In this document: one piece after another, positions 25,776 to 33,710 of the stretch
How the letters are laid out: each line of letters opens with the position of its first letter
Position numbering within the stretch: position 1 is the stretch's first letter
Origin: Streptomyces sp. 1222.5
GTDB taxonomy: Bacteria; Actinomycetota; Actinomycetes; Streptomycetales; Streptomycetaceae
DNA: 64,000 nucleotides
Assembly: GCF_900105245.1 (NCBI RefSeq)
Contig: NZ_FNSZ01000001.1
Span: forward strand, 5,764,001 to 5,828,000
Direction of reading: 5' to 3'
The notes under the pieces: model-generated
The model's input: only the letters and a program-made list of their open reading frames with translations
Database searches by the model: none
What the model was told of the DNA's origin: nothing
Program-made: the position numbers and the translations under genes

Positions 25776-26735
25776 TCATTCGGCGCCCAGTGCCCGCTGG
25801 AGCGCCTTGAGGTTGGCCCGCTGGACCGCGAAGTAGTCGGTGCCGCGGGACTTGCCGGTGATGCCCTCGATCGGGTCGAGGACGTCTGTCCTCAGACCCG
25901 TGTCGTGCGCGACGGTCTTCGCGGTCTCGTCGCTGACGAGCGTTTCGTAGAAGACGGTGGTGACGCCGTCGGCCCGGGCCATCCGCTCCAGGTCCTTCAC
26001 GCGCGCGGCGCTGGGCTCCGACTCGGGGTCCAGGCCGTTGACGGCCTCCTCGGTGAGGCCGTAGCGCTCGGCGAGGTAGCCGAAGGCGGCGTGGGTGGTG
26101 ATGAAGACCTTGTCCGCCGTGTGCGCGAGGCCGTCCCGGAACTGCCGGTCCAGGCCGTTCAGCCGCTCGACCAGCTCGGCGGTGTTCTTCTCGTAGTCGG
26201 CGGCGTGCTTCGGGTCGGCCTTGGCGAAGGCGTGGCCGACGCCGCGGGCGACCTGGGCGTAGCGCACCGGGTCGAGCCAGATGTGCGGGTCCTTGCCGCC
26301 GGACTCCTCGTCGTCGTGGGAGTCGTGCGTGGCCGCGTGGCCGCCGACCTCGGTGCCGTGGTTCTCCAGCGTGGTCAGCGTGGCAGCGTCGATCTTGGTC
26401 CCGACCGGCGACTGGGCCACCGCCCGGTCGACGGCGGGCTGGAGGTTCTTCAGGTACAGGACCGCGTCGGACTTCTCCAGGCCGCCGATCTGCCGGGGGC
26501 TGAGCTCCAGGTCGTGCGGTTCCTGGCCGGGAGTGGTGAGACTGGTTACGTGGACGTGGCTGCCGCCGATCCGCTCGGCGAGGAACGTCATCGGGTAGAA
26601 GGACGTGACGACGTCGAACTTGCCGGTGCCGGCCGCCGCCGCGCTGTCGCCGGAGCATGCGGTGAGGCTGCCGATCCCGAGTGCGGTGACCGCGCCGACC
26701 GCGGCGGCGGGTATGAGGCGTCGTCGTACGTTCAT
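25776..26735 (-). CDS. znuA: Zinc-binding lipoprotein of the ZnuABC importer
   Basis: 319 residues from ATG 26735. A lipobox LTAC follows the signal peptide. The cluster A-I fold is evident from FYPMTFLAERIGG and HDLELSPRQ near the N-terminus, and a His/Asp-rich loop (GGHAATHDSHDDEE) that captures zinc precedes KDPHIWLDP. It delivers zinc to ZnuB outside the membrane. The start is set by the promoter: -35 and -10 place transcription within a few bases of this ATG, so the mRNA is probably leaderless, and a Zur-like box overlaps it. An in-frame ATG at 26744 and TTG at 26753 lie upstream. Confidence 0.93.
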   Translation of the reverse strand: MNVRRRLIPAAAVGAVTALGIGSLTACSGDSAAAAGTGKFDVVTSFYPMTFLAERIGGSHVHVTSLTTPGQEPHDLELSPRQIGGLEKSDAVLYLKNLQPAVDRAVAQSPVGTKIDAATLTTLENHGTEVGGHAATHDSHDDEESGGKDPHIWLDPVRYAQVARGVGHAFAKADPKHAADYEKNTAELVERLNGLDRQFRDGLAHTADKVFITTHAAFGYLAERYGLTEEAVNGLDPESEPSAARVKDLERMARADGVTTVFYETLVSDETAKTVAHDTGLRTDVLDPIEGITGKSRGTDYFAVQRANLKALQRALGAE

Positions 26736-26772
26736 GACAGTCATTTTCAACAAAGATGGAAACCGTTGTCAA
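26735..26772 (-). promoter_or_regulatory. Zur-box-like site and promoter at znuA
   Basis: On the minus strand -35 TTGACA (26772-26767), a 17-nt spacer and -10 TGAAAA (26749-26744). The 15-bp near-palindrome TGAAAATGACTGTCA (26749-26735; half-sites TGAAAAT and ACTGTCA) matches the 7-1-7 layout of the actinobacterial Zur box and covers the -10, start point and ATG. Zinc-loaded Zur bound there would shut off the operon. Confidence 0.8.
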
Positions 26773-26895
26773 CAAGCCCTCCGAGGGCCCTGGACCAGGG
26801 GCCGATTTGGCCGTGGGGGAGCCTGCGCCGGTAACCTGAATCATTCGCTGGAAGCATCTCGCTTCAACGCCCGTCGTCGTAATGAAGAGAGCACC

Positions 26896-28278
26896 GTGGC
26901 CGCCGACAAGATCGACACCATCGTCAGCCTGAGCAAGCGCCGTGGCTTCGTTTTCCCGTGCAGTGAGATCTACGGCGGACAGCGTGCCGCCTGGGACTAC
27001 GGACCGCTGGGCGTCGAGCTCAAGGAGAACATCAAGCGCCAGTGGTGGCGCTACATGGTGACGTCGCGCGAGGACGTCGTCGGTATCGACTCGTCCGTCA
27101 TCCTGGCCTCCGAGGTCTGGGTCGCCTCCGGCCATGTCGCCACTTTCACGGACCCGCTGACCGAGTGCACCTCGTGTCACAAGCGGTTCCGCGCGGACCA
27201 CCTGGAAGAGGCCTACGAGGAGAAGAAGGGCCACGCCCCGGCGAACGGCCTGGCCGACATCAACTGCCCGAACTGCGGCAACAAGGGCCAGTTCACCGAG
27301 CCCAAGCAGTTCTCGGGTCTCCTCTCCACCCACCTCGGCCCGACGCAGGACTCCGGCTCCGTCGCCTACCTGCGCCCCGAGACCGCCCAGGGCATCTTCA
27401 CCAACTTCGCCCAGGTGCAGACCACCTCGCGCCGCAAGCCGCCCTTCGGCATCGCGCAGATGGGCAAGTCCTTCCGCAACGAGATCACGCCCGGCAACTT
27501 CATCTTCCGGACCCGCGAGTTCGAGCAGATGGAGATGGAGTTCTTCGTCAAGCCGGGCGAGGACGAGAAGTGGCAGGAGTACTGGATGGAGCAGCGCTGG
27601 AACTGGTACACGGGCCTCGGCCTGCGTACCGAGAACATGCGCTGGTACGAGCACCCGAAGGAGAAGCTCTCCCACTACTCCAAGCGCACCGCCGACATCG
27701 AGTACCGCTTCCAGTTCGGCGGCAGCGAGTGGGGCGAGCTCGAGGGTGTCGCCAACCGCACCGACTACGACCTCGGTGCCCACTCCAAGGCGTCCGGCCA
27801 GGACCTCTCCTACTTCGACCAGGAGGCCGGCGAGCGCTGGACCCCGTACGTCATCGAGCCCGCGGCCGGTGTCGGCCGCGCGATGCTGGCCTTCCTCCTC
27901 GACGCGTACGTCGAGGACGAGGCGCCCAACGCCAAGGGCAAGATGGAGAAGCGCACGGTGCTGCGCCTCGACCACCGTCTCGCGCCGGTGAAGGTCGCGG
28001 TGCTGCCGCTGTCCCGCAACCCCGAGCTGTCGCCGAAGGCCAAGGGCCTCGCCCAGGCGCTGCGTCAGAACTGGAACATCGAGTTCGACGACGCCGGTGC
28101 CATCGGCCGCCGTTACCGCCGCCAGGACGAGATCGGCACGCCGTTCTGCGTGACCGTCGACTTCGACACCCTCGAGGACAACGCGGTGACCGTCCGCGAG
28201 CGTGACTCGATGAAGCAGGAGCGGGTGTCCCTCGACCAGATCGAGGGCTACCTGGCCCAGCGCCTCGTCGGCGCCTAG
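26896..28278 (+). CDS. glyS: Glycyl-tRNA synthetase (alpha2, class II)
   Basis: 460 residues from GTG 26896. It begins with KIDTIVSLSKRRGFVFPCSEIYGG, continues with motif 2 region GIAQMGKSFRNEITP and motif 3 near the C-terminal part of the core, and ends in an anticodon-binding domain (LPLSRNPELSPKAKGLAQAL). A zinc-knuckle insertion shows CTSCHKRF and CPNCGN. It charges tRNA-Gly. The longer ORF from 26605 reaches into the divergent znuA gene and is not real. It is transcribed away from znuA. Confidence 0.97.
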   Translation: MAADKIDTIVSLSKRRGFVFPCSEIYGGQRAAWDYGPLGVELKENIKRQWWRYMVTSREDVVGIDSSVILASEVWVASGHVATFTDPLTECTSCHKRFRADHLEEAYEEKKGHAPANGLADINCPNCGNKGQFTEPKQFSGLLSTHLGPTQDSGSVAYLRPETAQGIFTNFAQVQTTSRRKPPFGIAQMGKSFRNEITPGNFIFRTREFEQMEMEFFVKPGEDEKWQEYWMEQRWNWYTGLGLRTENMRWYEHPKEKLSHYSKRTADIEYRFQFGGSEWGELEGVANRTDYDLGAHSKASGQDLSYFDQEAGERWTPYVIEPAAGVGRAMLAFLLDAYVEDEAPNAKGKMEKRTVLRLDHRLAPVKVAVLPLSRNPELSPKAKGLAQALRQNWNIEFDDAGAIGRRYRRQDEIGTPFCVTVDFDTLEDNAVTVRERDSMKQERVSLDQIEGYLAQRLVGA

Positions 28279-28290
28279 TTCGCACGGCGG

Positions 28291-28327
28291 ATGCCGGGCG
28301 GGCCGATTCGATCGGCGCGCCCGGCAT
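28291..28327 (+). terminator. Hairpin terminator after glyS
   Basis: ATGCCGGGCG (28291-28300) pairs with CGCCCGGCAT (28318-28327), with an inner CGAT/ATCG helix around a TCG loop. It is 12 nt after the glyS stop and also lies between convergent genes, so it may act in both directions. Confidence 0.8.
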
Positions 28328-28360
28328 TAGCGTGTCCGCCCCGCTCGTCCGCTCAGTCGC

Positions 28361-29407
28361 TCAACGGCCCTGAAGGGCCTTCACGTTGTCGCCGAAGGTC
28401 CAGTTCTTCGAGCCGTCCCAGTTGACGGACCAGGTCATCAGGCCCTTGAGCGAGCCGCCGTAGTGCTTCCACGCCTGGGAGACCAGTGACGGTGACATGT
28501 GGCCGCCGCCCGCGCCCGGCTGGGCGGGCAGGCCCGGCACCTGCTTGTCGTACGGCACCCTGACCGTCGTGCCCTGCACCACCAGGCCCCTGTCCAGACA
28601 GTCCGTCTGCGCGGTGAAGCCCTGCACCGTGCCCGCCGCGTACGAGTCGCCCGAGCAGCCGTACATGCTGCCGTTGTAGTACTGCATGTTCAGCCACCAC
28701 AGCCGGCCGTTGTCCGCGTACTTCTTCACGATCGGCAGGTACGCGCCCCAGATCGAGCCGTAGGTGACGCTGCCGCCGGTGACGTACGCCGTCTCCGGGG
28801 CCATCGTCAGGCCGAAGCCGGACGGCATCCGCGCGAGGATCCCGTCGATGATCCGGATCAGGTTCGCCTGCGAGGGGGAGAGCCGGCCGATGCTCCCGCT
28901 GCCCACCAGGCCCGTCTCGATGTCGATGTCGATGCCGTCGAAGTTGTACTTCTTCAGGATCGGCACGATCGTCGCCACGAACCGGTCGGCCACGGCGGAG
29001 GACGACAGGTCGATGCCGGCCGCGGCACCGCCGATGGAGAGCAGGATCGTCTGCCCGGACGCCTTGGCCCGGCACATCTCGGCGGGCGTGGCCACCTTGA
29101 CGCCGGCGTCCATGCCGTCCTCCCACAGCGCCGTGCCGTCCGAACGGATCACCGGGAAGGCCGCGTTGAGCACGTTGTAGCCGTGGGCGGGGATGCGCGC
29201 GTCGGTGATCGGGGTCCAGCCGAAGGGCGGGTGGACGCCGTTGGCCGAGCCGTCCCAGTTCTCCCAGTAGCCCTGGAGCACCTTGCCGGCCGGCCGGGAC
29301 TTCACCGCGCAGGTGTCGGCGGCGGAGGCGGGGGCGGCGGCCGGGAGCTGGGTGAGACAGGCCGTGGCGAGCGCGGCGGCGAGCAGGGACAGGGTGCGGC
29401 GGAGCAT
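28361..29407 (-). CDS. Secreted GH18 chitinase
   Basis: 348 residues. A Sec signal peptide (MLRRTLSLLAAALATA..., cleavage near ASAAD) precedes a family 18 catalytic domain: GYWENWDG at the first strand, SIGGAAAG for the second conserved motif, and the catalytic FDGIDIDIE (DxxDxDxE) at about residue 190. The barrel ends with LMTWSVNWDG. There is no carbohydrate-binding module. It cleaves chitin outside the cell. ATG 29407 follows GGGAGGCCCGT. Two DasR-like operator halves flank its -35 region, the usual control of Streptomyces chitinases by N-acetylglucosamine. Confidence 0.94.
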   Translation of the reverse strand: MLRRTLSLLAAALATACLTQLPAAAPASAADTCAVKSRPAGKVLQGYWENWDGSANGVHPPFGWTPITDARIPAHGYNVLNAAFPVIRSDGTALWEDGMDAGVKVATPAEMCRAKASGQTILLSIGGAAAGIDLSSSAVADRFVATIVPILKKYNFDGIDIDIETGLVGSGSIGRLSPSQANLIRIIDGILARMPSGFGLTMAPETAYVTGGSVTYGSIWGAYLPIVKKYADNGRLWWLNMQYYNGSMYGCSGDSYAAGTVQGFTAQTDCLDRGLVVQGTTVRVPYDKQVPGLPAQPGAGGGHMSPSLVSQAWKHYGGSLKGLMTWSVNWDGSKNWTFGDNVKALQGR

Positions 29408-29474
29408 ACGGGCCTCCCGGTGGGGGTGCGGTGAGGTGTCGTAGGCATGACAGTTCCGGGGTCGACAGTGCTCG

Positions 29475-29507
29475 TGGTCCAGACCCCCCGTCAATAGGTC
29501 TGGACCA
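29475..29507. promoter_or_regulatory. Pair of DasR (dre)-like sites at the chitinase promoter
   Basis: TGGTCCAGACC (29475-29485) and GGTCTGGACCA (29497-29507) are mirror copies and both match the core of the DasR responsive element (TGGTCTAGACCA). Between them the minus strand has TTGACG (29494-29489), a good -35. This reproduces the repeat-flanked promoter known for Streptomyces chitinases. Confidence 0.78.
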
Positions 29508-29536
29508 AATCCGGGAGATCGGTAACAGAGATGGAA

Positions 29537-29558
29537 TGACAGATATTGAAATCTGTCA
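29537..29558. promoter_or_regulatory. TetR-type operator candidate
   Basis: Arms TGACAGAT (29537-29544) and ATCTGTCA (29551-29558) are exact inverted copies around a 6-bp AT-rich centre, 29 nt before the aldo/keto reductase start. A further CTGTCA half-site follows. The TetR gene at the end of the operon is the obvious candidate to bind here. Confidence 0.7.
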
Positions 29559-29586
29559 GCTGTCATGGCAGAGTGGAGGCATGACG

Positions 29587-30591
29587 ATGCGAACCCGAAC
29601 CCTCGGAACCACCGGCCCCCAGGTCTCCGCCCTCGGCCTCGGCTGCATGGGCATGTCCGCGCTGTACGGCGACACCGACCGCGCGGAGTCCGTCGCGACC
29701 GTCCACGCCGCCCTGGAGGCGGGCGTCACCCTGCTGGACACCGGCGACTTCTACGCCATGGGGCACAACGAGATGCTGCTCGGCGAGGCCCTGCGCACCG
29801 CCCCGCCGACCCGCCGCGAACAGGCGCTGGTCAGCGTGAAGTTCGGCGCCCTGCGCGACCCCGACGGCAACTGGAGCGGCTACGACGGCCGCCCCGCCGC
29901 CGTGAAGAACTTCGCCGCCTACTCCCTCCAGCGCCTCGGCGTTGACCACATCGACGTCTACCGGATCGCCCGCCTCGACCCGGACGTACCGATCGAGGAG
30001 ACCGTCGGCGCGATCGCCGAGCTGATCGAGAAGGGGTACGTCCGCCACGTGGGCCTCAGCGAGGTCGGCGCCGAGACCGTCCGGCGGGCCGCCGCCACCG
30101 CCCCGATCGCCGACCTCCAGATCGAGTACTCACTCATCTCCCGCGGCATCGAGCGGGACATCCTGCCCACCACGCGGGAACTGGGCATCGGCATCACCGC
30201 GTACGGCGTCCTCTCGCGCGGACTCATCTCCGGCCACTTCTCCCGCGACCGGCAGCTGGCCGCGGGCGACTTCCGCGCCCACTCGCCCCGCTTCCAGGGC
30301 GACAACCTCCAGCACAACCTGAACCTGGTCGACGCCCTGCGCAAGATCGCCGAGCAGAAGGGCGTGAGCGTCGCACAGATCGCCATCGCCTGGGTGCTCT
30401 CCCGGGGCGAGGACATCGTGCCGCTGGTCGGCGCCCGCACCCGCGAGCGGCTCACCGAGTCGCTGGGCGCGCTGGACGTCACCCTGGAGGCGGCCGACCT
30501 CGCGGCGATCGAGGAGGCCGTCCCGGCGGACGCGGCGGCCGGCGACCGCTACCCGACCGCGCAGATGGCACACCTCGACAGCGAGCGCTGA
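29587..30591 (+). CDS. Aldo/keto reductase
   Basis: About 334 residues, (beta/alpha)8 barrel. Visible motifs: LGLGCMGMSALYG, LLDTGDFYAMGHNE with the catalytic Asp and Tyr, VSVKFG with the catalytic Lys, and the NADPH-site region near LVGARTRERL. The usual catalytic His segment reads YRIARLDPDVPIEET, as in the subfamily where His is replaced. It probably reduces carbonyl compounds with NADPH. GGAGG at 29575-29579 is 7 nt before ATG 29587 and only 1 nt before ATG 29581, so 29587 is preferred. It forms an operon with the TetR gene 26 nt downstream. Confidence 0.9.
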   Translation: MRTRTLGTTGPQVSALGLGCMGMSALYGDTDRAESVATVHAALEAGVTLLDTGDFYAMGHNEMLLGEALRTAPPTRREQALVSVKFGALRDPDGNWSGYDGRPAAVKNFAAYSLQRLGVDHIDVYRIARLDPDVPIEETVGAIAELIEKGYVRHVGLSEVGAETVRRAAATAPIADLQIEYSLISRGIERDILPTTRELGIGITAYGVLSRGLISGHFSRDRQLAAGDFRAHSPRFQGDNLQHNLNLVDALRKIAEQKGVSVAQIAIAWVLSRGEDIVPLVGARTRERLTESLGALDVTLEAADLAAIEEAVPADAAAGDRYPTAQMAHLDSER

Positions 30592-30617
30592 ACCGGTCGC
30601 CGGGTACGGTCTAGAGC

Positions 30618-31214
30618 ATGGCACCGACCAGCGAGACCCTGACCGCCGAGCGCATCCTCGAAGCGACCGAGGAAGTGCTGCGCCGCCACGGCCCGGCCAA
30701 GGCCACCGTGGTCGACGTGGCCCGCGCGCTCGGCGTCAGCCACGGCAGTGTCTACCGGCACTTCCGCACCAAGGCCGCGCTGCGCGAGGCCGTCACCAAG
30801 CGCTGGCTGGACCGCACCTCGCTGAAGCTCGCCGGGATCGTCGCCGACGGCGGGAGCCCGCAGGAGCGGCTGCGGTCGTGGCTGGCGGCGCTGTTCGAGG
30901 CCAAGCGGCACAAGGCGGGCGACGATCCCGAACTCTTCGCCACCTACACGGTGCTGACCGACGAGAACGGCACGGTCGTCGGCGAGCACATAACCGAGCT
31001 GACCGCCCAGCTGACCGGGATCATCGCGGCGGGGGCCGGGTCGGGCGCCTTCTCCGTCGCCGATCCGGCCGCCGCGGCCCGCGCCGTCTTCCAGGCGACC
31101 GGCCGCTTCCACGACCCCTGCTACGCGCGGGAGTGGACCGCCCCCGGAATCGACGAGGAGTTCACAGCCGTCGTGGACCTGCTGCTCCGCGGCCTGGGCC
31201 CGACGACCCGGTGA
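30618..31214 (+). CDS. TetR-family regulator
   Basis: 198 residues. The N-terminal helix-turn-helix is typical: TAERILEATEEVLRRHG, then VVDVARALGVSHGSVYRHFRTKAAL. The C-terminal ligand domain is helical and ends at LLRGLGPTTR. It sits directly behind the aldo/keto reductase on the same strand, which suggests it represses the shared promoter through the palindrome at 29537-29558 and is released by a substrate of the reductase. The ligand is unknown. Confidence 0.92.
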   Translation: MAPTSETLTAERILEATEEVLRRHGPAKATVVDVARALGVSHGSVYRHFRTKAALREAVTKRWLDRTSLKLAGIVADGGSPQERLRSWLAALFEAKRHKAGDDPELFATYTVLTDENGTVVGEHITELTAQLTGIIAAGAGSGAFSVADPAAAARAVFQATGRFHDPCYAREWTAPGIDEEFTAVVDLLLRGLGPTTR

Positions 31215-31250
31215 GCCTCCTCGCCGGGACGACCGCAGAACCGCGGTGGG

Positions 31251-31420
31251 GTCGGCGGTCGCCCGCTGGGCCACGGCTTTGAGCCACGGCGGTAAGCGGG
31301 TGTTTCGCCGCCGTGGGCCGGGACTTCGCGGCCGTCGGTGATCCGCTGGGCCGCCGCGGCGCCCGTGGCGTCGCTACCGGAGGGCGCTTCTCGGTGGGGC
31401 GACCGGCCGGCCGCCGTCGG
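31251..31420. repeat. 170-bp tandem repeat, copy 1
   Basis: This unit recurs immediately downstream with only about three differences, starting GTCGGCGGTC. On the minus strand it contains a worn copy of the 3' part of the small gene at 31837-32061: CCGTGGCTCAAAGCCGTGG corresponds to the gene's FLPWLKAE region, and GGCGACCGCCGACCCGACGG to its ATVDPTAG end. Confidence 0.85.
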
Positions 31421-31589
31421 GTCGGCGGTCGCCCGCTGGGCCACGGCTTTGAGCCACGGCGGTAAGCGGGTGTTTCGCCGCCGTGGGCCGGGACTTCGCG
31501 GCCGTCGGTGATCCGCTGGGCCGCTGCGGCGCCCGTGGCGTCGCTACCGGAGGGCGCTTCTCGGTGGGGCGACCGGCCCCCGCCGTCGG
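31421..31589. repeat. 169-bp tandem repeat, copy 2
   Basis: It is nearly identical to copy 1, differing by one C/T change and a small change with a 1-nt loss close to its end. The high identity means the duplication is recent compared with the decay of the underlying gene copy. Confidence 0.85.
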
Positions 31590-31836
31590 GTCGGCGGTCG
31601 CCCGGCGCCTCGGTCTTGAGCCACTTCAGGAACGCGCGGCCCGCCGTCGGCGGAGGAGTCACCGGCCGTCGTCGTCCCGTCTGCCCGGGGCCGGGTCCGG
31701 TCGGGAGTCCGGCCGCTGGTCGGCGATCGTCGCCGGCCGCGGAGAAGTTCCCGGCCGTCGTCTCGCCTGCCCGCCGCAGGCGTCCGGTCGGGGGCCGCAC
31801 GTCCGGTGCGTCCGGCGGGCCGGCCGCACCGGATCC
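31590..31836 (-). pseudogene. Decayed paralogue of the adjacent small gene
   Basis: A third, more diverged copy. On the minus strand the stretch around 31612-31650 reads RAFLKWLKTEAPGDRRPDGG, aligning with QFLPWLKAEEHLTEAHQATV of the intact gene after a short deletion. The remaining 200 nt hold no recognisable gene. Together with the two units upstream, 31215-31836 is a 620-nt stretch without an intact CDS. Confidence 0.6.
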
Positions 31837-32061
31837 TCAGCGGGACGGCTGACGGCCCGCCGTCGGGTCGACCGTCGCCTGGTGGGCCTCGGTCAGGTGC
31901 TCCTCGGCCTTCAGCCACGGCAGGAACTGGGCGCCCCGCCGCCAGCCGCACGTGTCGCATCTGATCGTGCGCTGCACCCCCGCGCGCTGCACTCTGACGA
32001 CGTGCTCCCGCCCGTGCTGGTCCCAGCGGCTGACCTTGCTCGTAGTGCTGGCCCGTGGCAT
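31837..32061 (-). CDS. Small zinc-finger-like hypothetical protein
   Basis: 74 residues from ATG 32061, which has GGGAGG 4-5 nt upstream; a start at 32088 would lack one. Basic N-terminus (MPRASTTSKVSRWDQHGREHVV), then CDTCGW and, further on, FLPWLKAEEHLTEAH. The CxxC with downstream histidines could bind a metal ion, but only two cysteines are present. I recognise it as a recurring Streptomyces small protein with no known function. Decayed copies of its 3' part lie downstream. Confidence 0.68.
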   Translation of the reverse strand: MPRASTTSKVSRWDQHGREHVVRVQRAGVQRTIRCDTCGWRRGAQFLPWLKAEEHLTEAHQATVDPTAGRQPSR

Positions 32062-32178
32062 GACGCCTCCCGTCCCCGCGTCCGGCAACCCGACGGCAAG
32101 GAGTGTGCAGCAGGACCAACATCAACAGGGTGAGATTCCCGGTGAGTTGCCCAAGCCGTGCCCTCGGCCCACCCCGGC

Positions 32179-33609
32179 TCAGCCGATGTCGCGGGGCAGC
32201 CGCAGGCTGAGCAGGCCCGTCAGCACGGTCCCGGCCAACTGCACCAGCAGCGTGACGACCAGCGCGTTCCGCATGCCCAGATGCGGAACCAGGGTCAGGA
32301 ACAGCGTGCCGAGCGTGGCCACGCCCAGGGCGAGCGCGGACTGCTGGGTGGTGACCATCACACCGCTGCCGACGCCCGCCCGGGCGGCCGGCACCTCGGA
32401 CATCACGATCCGCATCACATTGGGCAGTTGCAGCGCCTGCCCGGCACCGGCCACGGCCGCGCCCGGCAGCAGCGACCCGAAGTCCAGGTGCGGCCAGTCC
32501 CGCCAGGCGGCCAGCACGATCAGCAGCACACCGACGCCCTGCACGACGGACCCGGCGGTGACCACGCGGGTGCCGTGGCGGGCGATCAGCCGCGGTCCGG
32601 CCAGCGAGACGAACAGGAACACCACCGCCATCGGCGCGAGCGCCAGCCCCGCCTGCACCGGCCCCAGCCCGGCGCCCTGCTGCAACGCGAGCGCGATGAC
32701 GAACATGAACCCGCTGAAACCGATGGAGAACGGCAGGATCAGCAGCAGTCCGCGCCGCAGCGAGGCCAGCGCCAGCAGACTGGGCGGCACCAGCGGGGTC
32801 CGGCCCGCCCGGTCCGCCCGCCGTTCCACGGCCCAGAACGCCCCGGCGACGACCGGGAACGCCGCCAGCGACACCCACGTCCACAGCGGCCAGCCCGCCG
32901 CCCGGCCCTCGGTGAGCGGAGCGAGCAGCGTCAGCAGGGACAGCGCGAGCAGGACCGTGCCCGGCACGTCCACCGGCTCCGGACGCCGCGACCTGGTCTC
33001 CGGCACGTACCGGACGGCGAGCACCAGCCCGGCCGCCACCACGGGCACGTTGACGAGGAAGACCGAGCGCCACCCGGTACCGGCGACATCCGCGGCCACG
33101 AGCACCCCGCCCAGGATCTGCCCGGCCACCATGGACAGCCCGGCCGTGGCGCCGTACAGGCTCATCGCCCTGGCCCGGCGCGCACCCGTCGTGGCGGACT
33201 GGATGGTGGCGAGCACCTGCGGCAGCATCGCCGCGGCGGACGCGCCCTGCGCGACCCGCGCCGCGACGAGGCCCCAGGCGCCGGGGGCGAGCCCGCAGGC
33301 CAGCGAGGTGAGCCCGAACGCCGCCATGCCGCCGAGGAACAGACGACGCCGGCCGAACAGGTCCCCGAGCCGCCCGCCGAGCACCAGCAGCACGGCGTAC
33401 GCGACCCCGTAACCGGCCACGACCAGCTCCAGCACGGCCTCGCCCGCGGCGAGGTCCGTGCCGATGGCCGGCAGAGCGACATTGACGATGAAGAAGTCGA
33501 CCAGCGGCAGGGCCGCGGCCAGCAGGACGGTGAACAGTCCTGGCCCGCCGAGCGCGGGCGCGGCGGCCGCCGTCCGGACGGCCTTCGCGGTGGTGACGGT
33601 TTCGCTCAT
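32179..33609 (-). CDS. MFS drug efflux transporter (DHA2 type)
   Basis: 476 residues with about fourteen hydrophobic segments. Motif A is GRLGDLFGRRR after segment 2, and the ARVAQGASAAAMLPQ and LGGVLVAADVAGTGWRSVFLVNVP stretches are typical of EmrB/QacA-like proton antiporters. Start ATG 33609. It is divergent from an XRE regulator, an arrangement common for drug exporters kept silent until a compound is sensed. Substrate unknown. Confidence 0.9.
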   Translation of the reverse strand: MSETVTTAKAVRTAAAAPALGGPGLFTVLLAAALPLVDFFIVNVALPAIGTDLAAGEAVLELVVAGYGVAYAVLLVLGGRLGDLFGRRRLFLGGMAAFGLTSLACGLAPGAWGLVAARVAQGASAAAMLPQVLATIQSATTGARRARAMSLYGATAGLSMVAGQILGGVLVAADVAGTGWRSVFLVNVPVVAAGLVLAVRYVPETRSRRPEPVDVPGTVLLALSLLTLLAPLTEGRAAGWPLWTWVSLAAFPVVAGAFWAVERRADRAGRTPLVPPSLLALASLRRGLLLILPFSIGFSGFMFVIALALQQGAGLGPVQAGLALAPMAVVFLFVSLAGPRLIARHGTRVVTAGSVVQGVGVLLIVLAAWRDWPHLDFGSLLPGAAVAGAGQALQLPNVMRIVMSEVPAARAGVGSGVMVTTQQSALALGVATLGTLFLTLVPHLGMRNALVVTLLVQLAGTVLTGLLSLRLPRDIG

Positions 33610-33638
33610 GTCCCCGAGCCTGCGCCCCCGCCGAGACG

Positions 33639-33669
33639 GGTACCAGAGTCTCCTCATCCTGGTACCAGG
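33639..33669. promoter_or_regulatory. Repeated GGTACCAG sites between MFS and XRE genes
   Basis: GGTACCAG occurs at 33639 and at 33661, exactly 22 bp apart (two helical turns). The second is inside a perfect 12-bp palindrome CCTGGTACCAGG (33658-33669). The sites lie in the 101-nt gap between the divergent exporter and regulator, so they are good operator candidates for the XRE protein. Confidence 0.6.
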
Positions 33670-33710
33670 ACCACCTGGCAACAGGATGGTGATCGCGGGA
33701 CCCTGGACGC

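Noticed and set aside
24988..27975. A 995-residue minus-strand open frame from glyS into znuC
   Set aside because: Only the final 255 residues are a protein (ZnuC); the rest is antisense to glyS and out of frame with znuA.
31251..31589. CRISPR-like repeat
   Set aside because: The repeats are 170 bp long, directly adjoining without spacers, and no cas genes are near.
31162..31800. A 212-residue minus-strand ORF over the tandem repeats
   Set aside because: It is a by-product of repeated sequence, with no ribosome site and Arg/Pro/Gly-rich translation overlapping the TetR gene.
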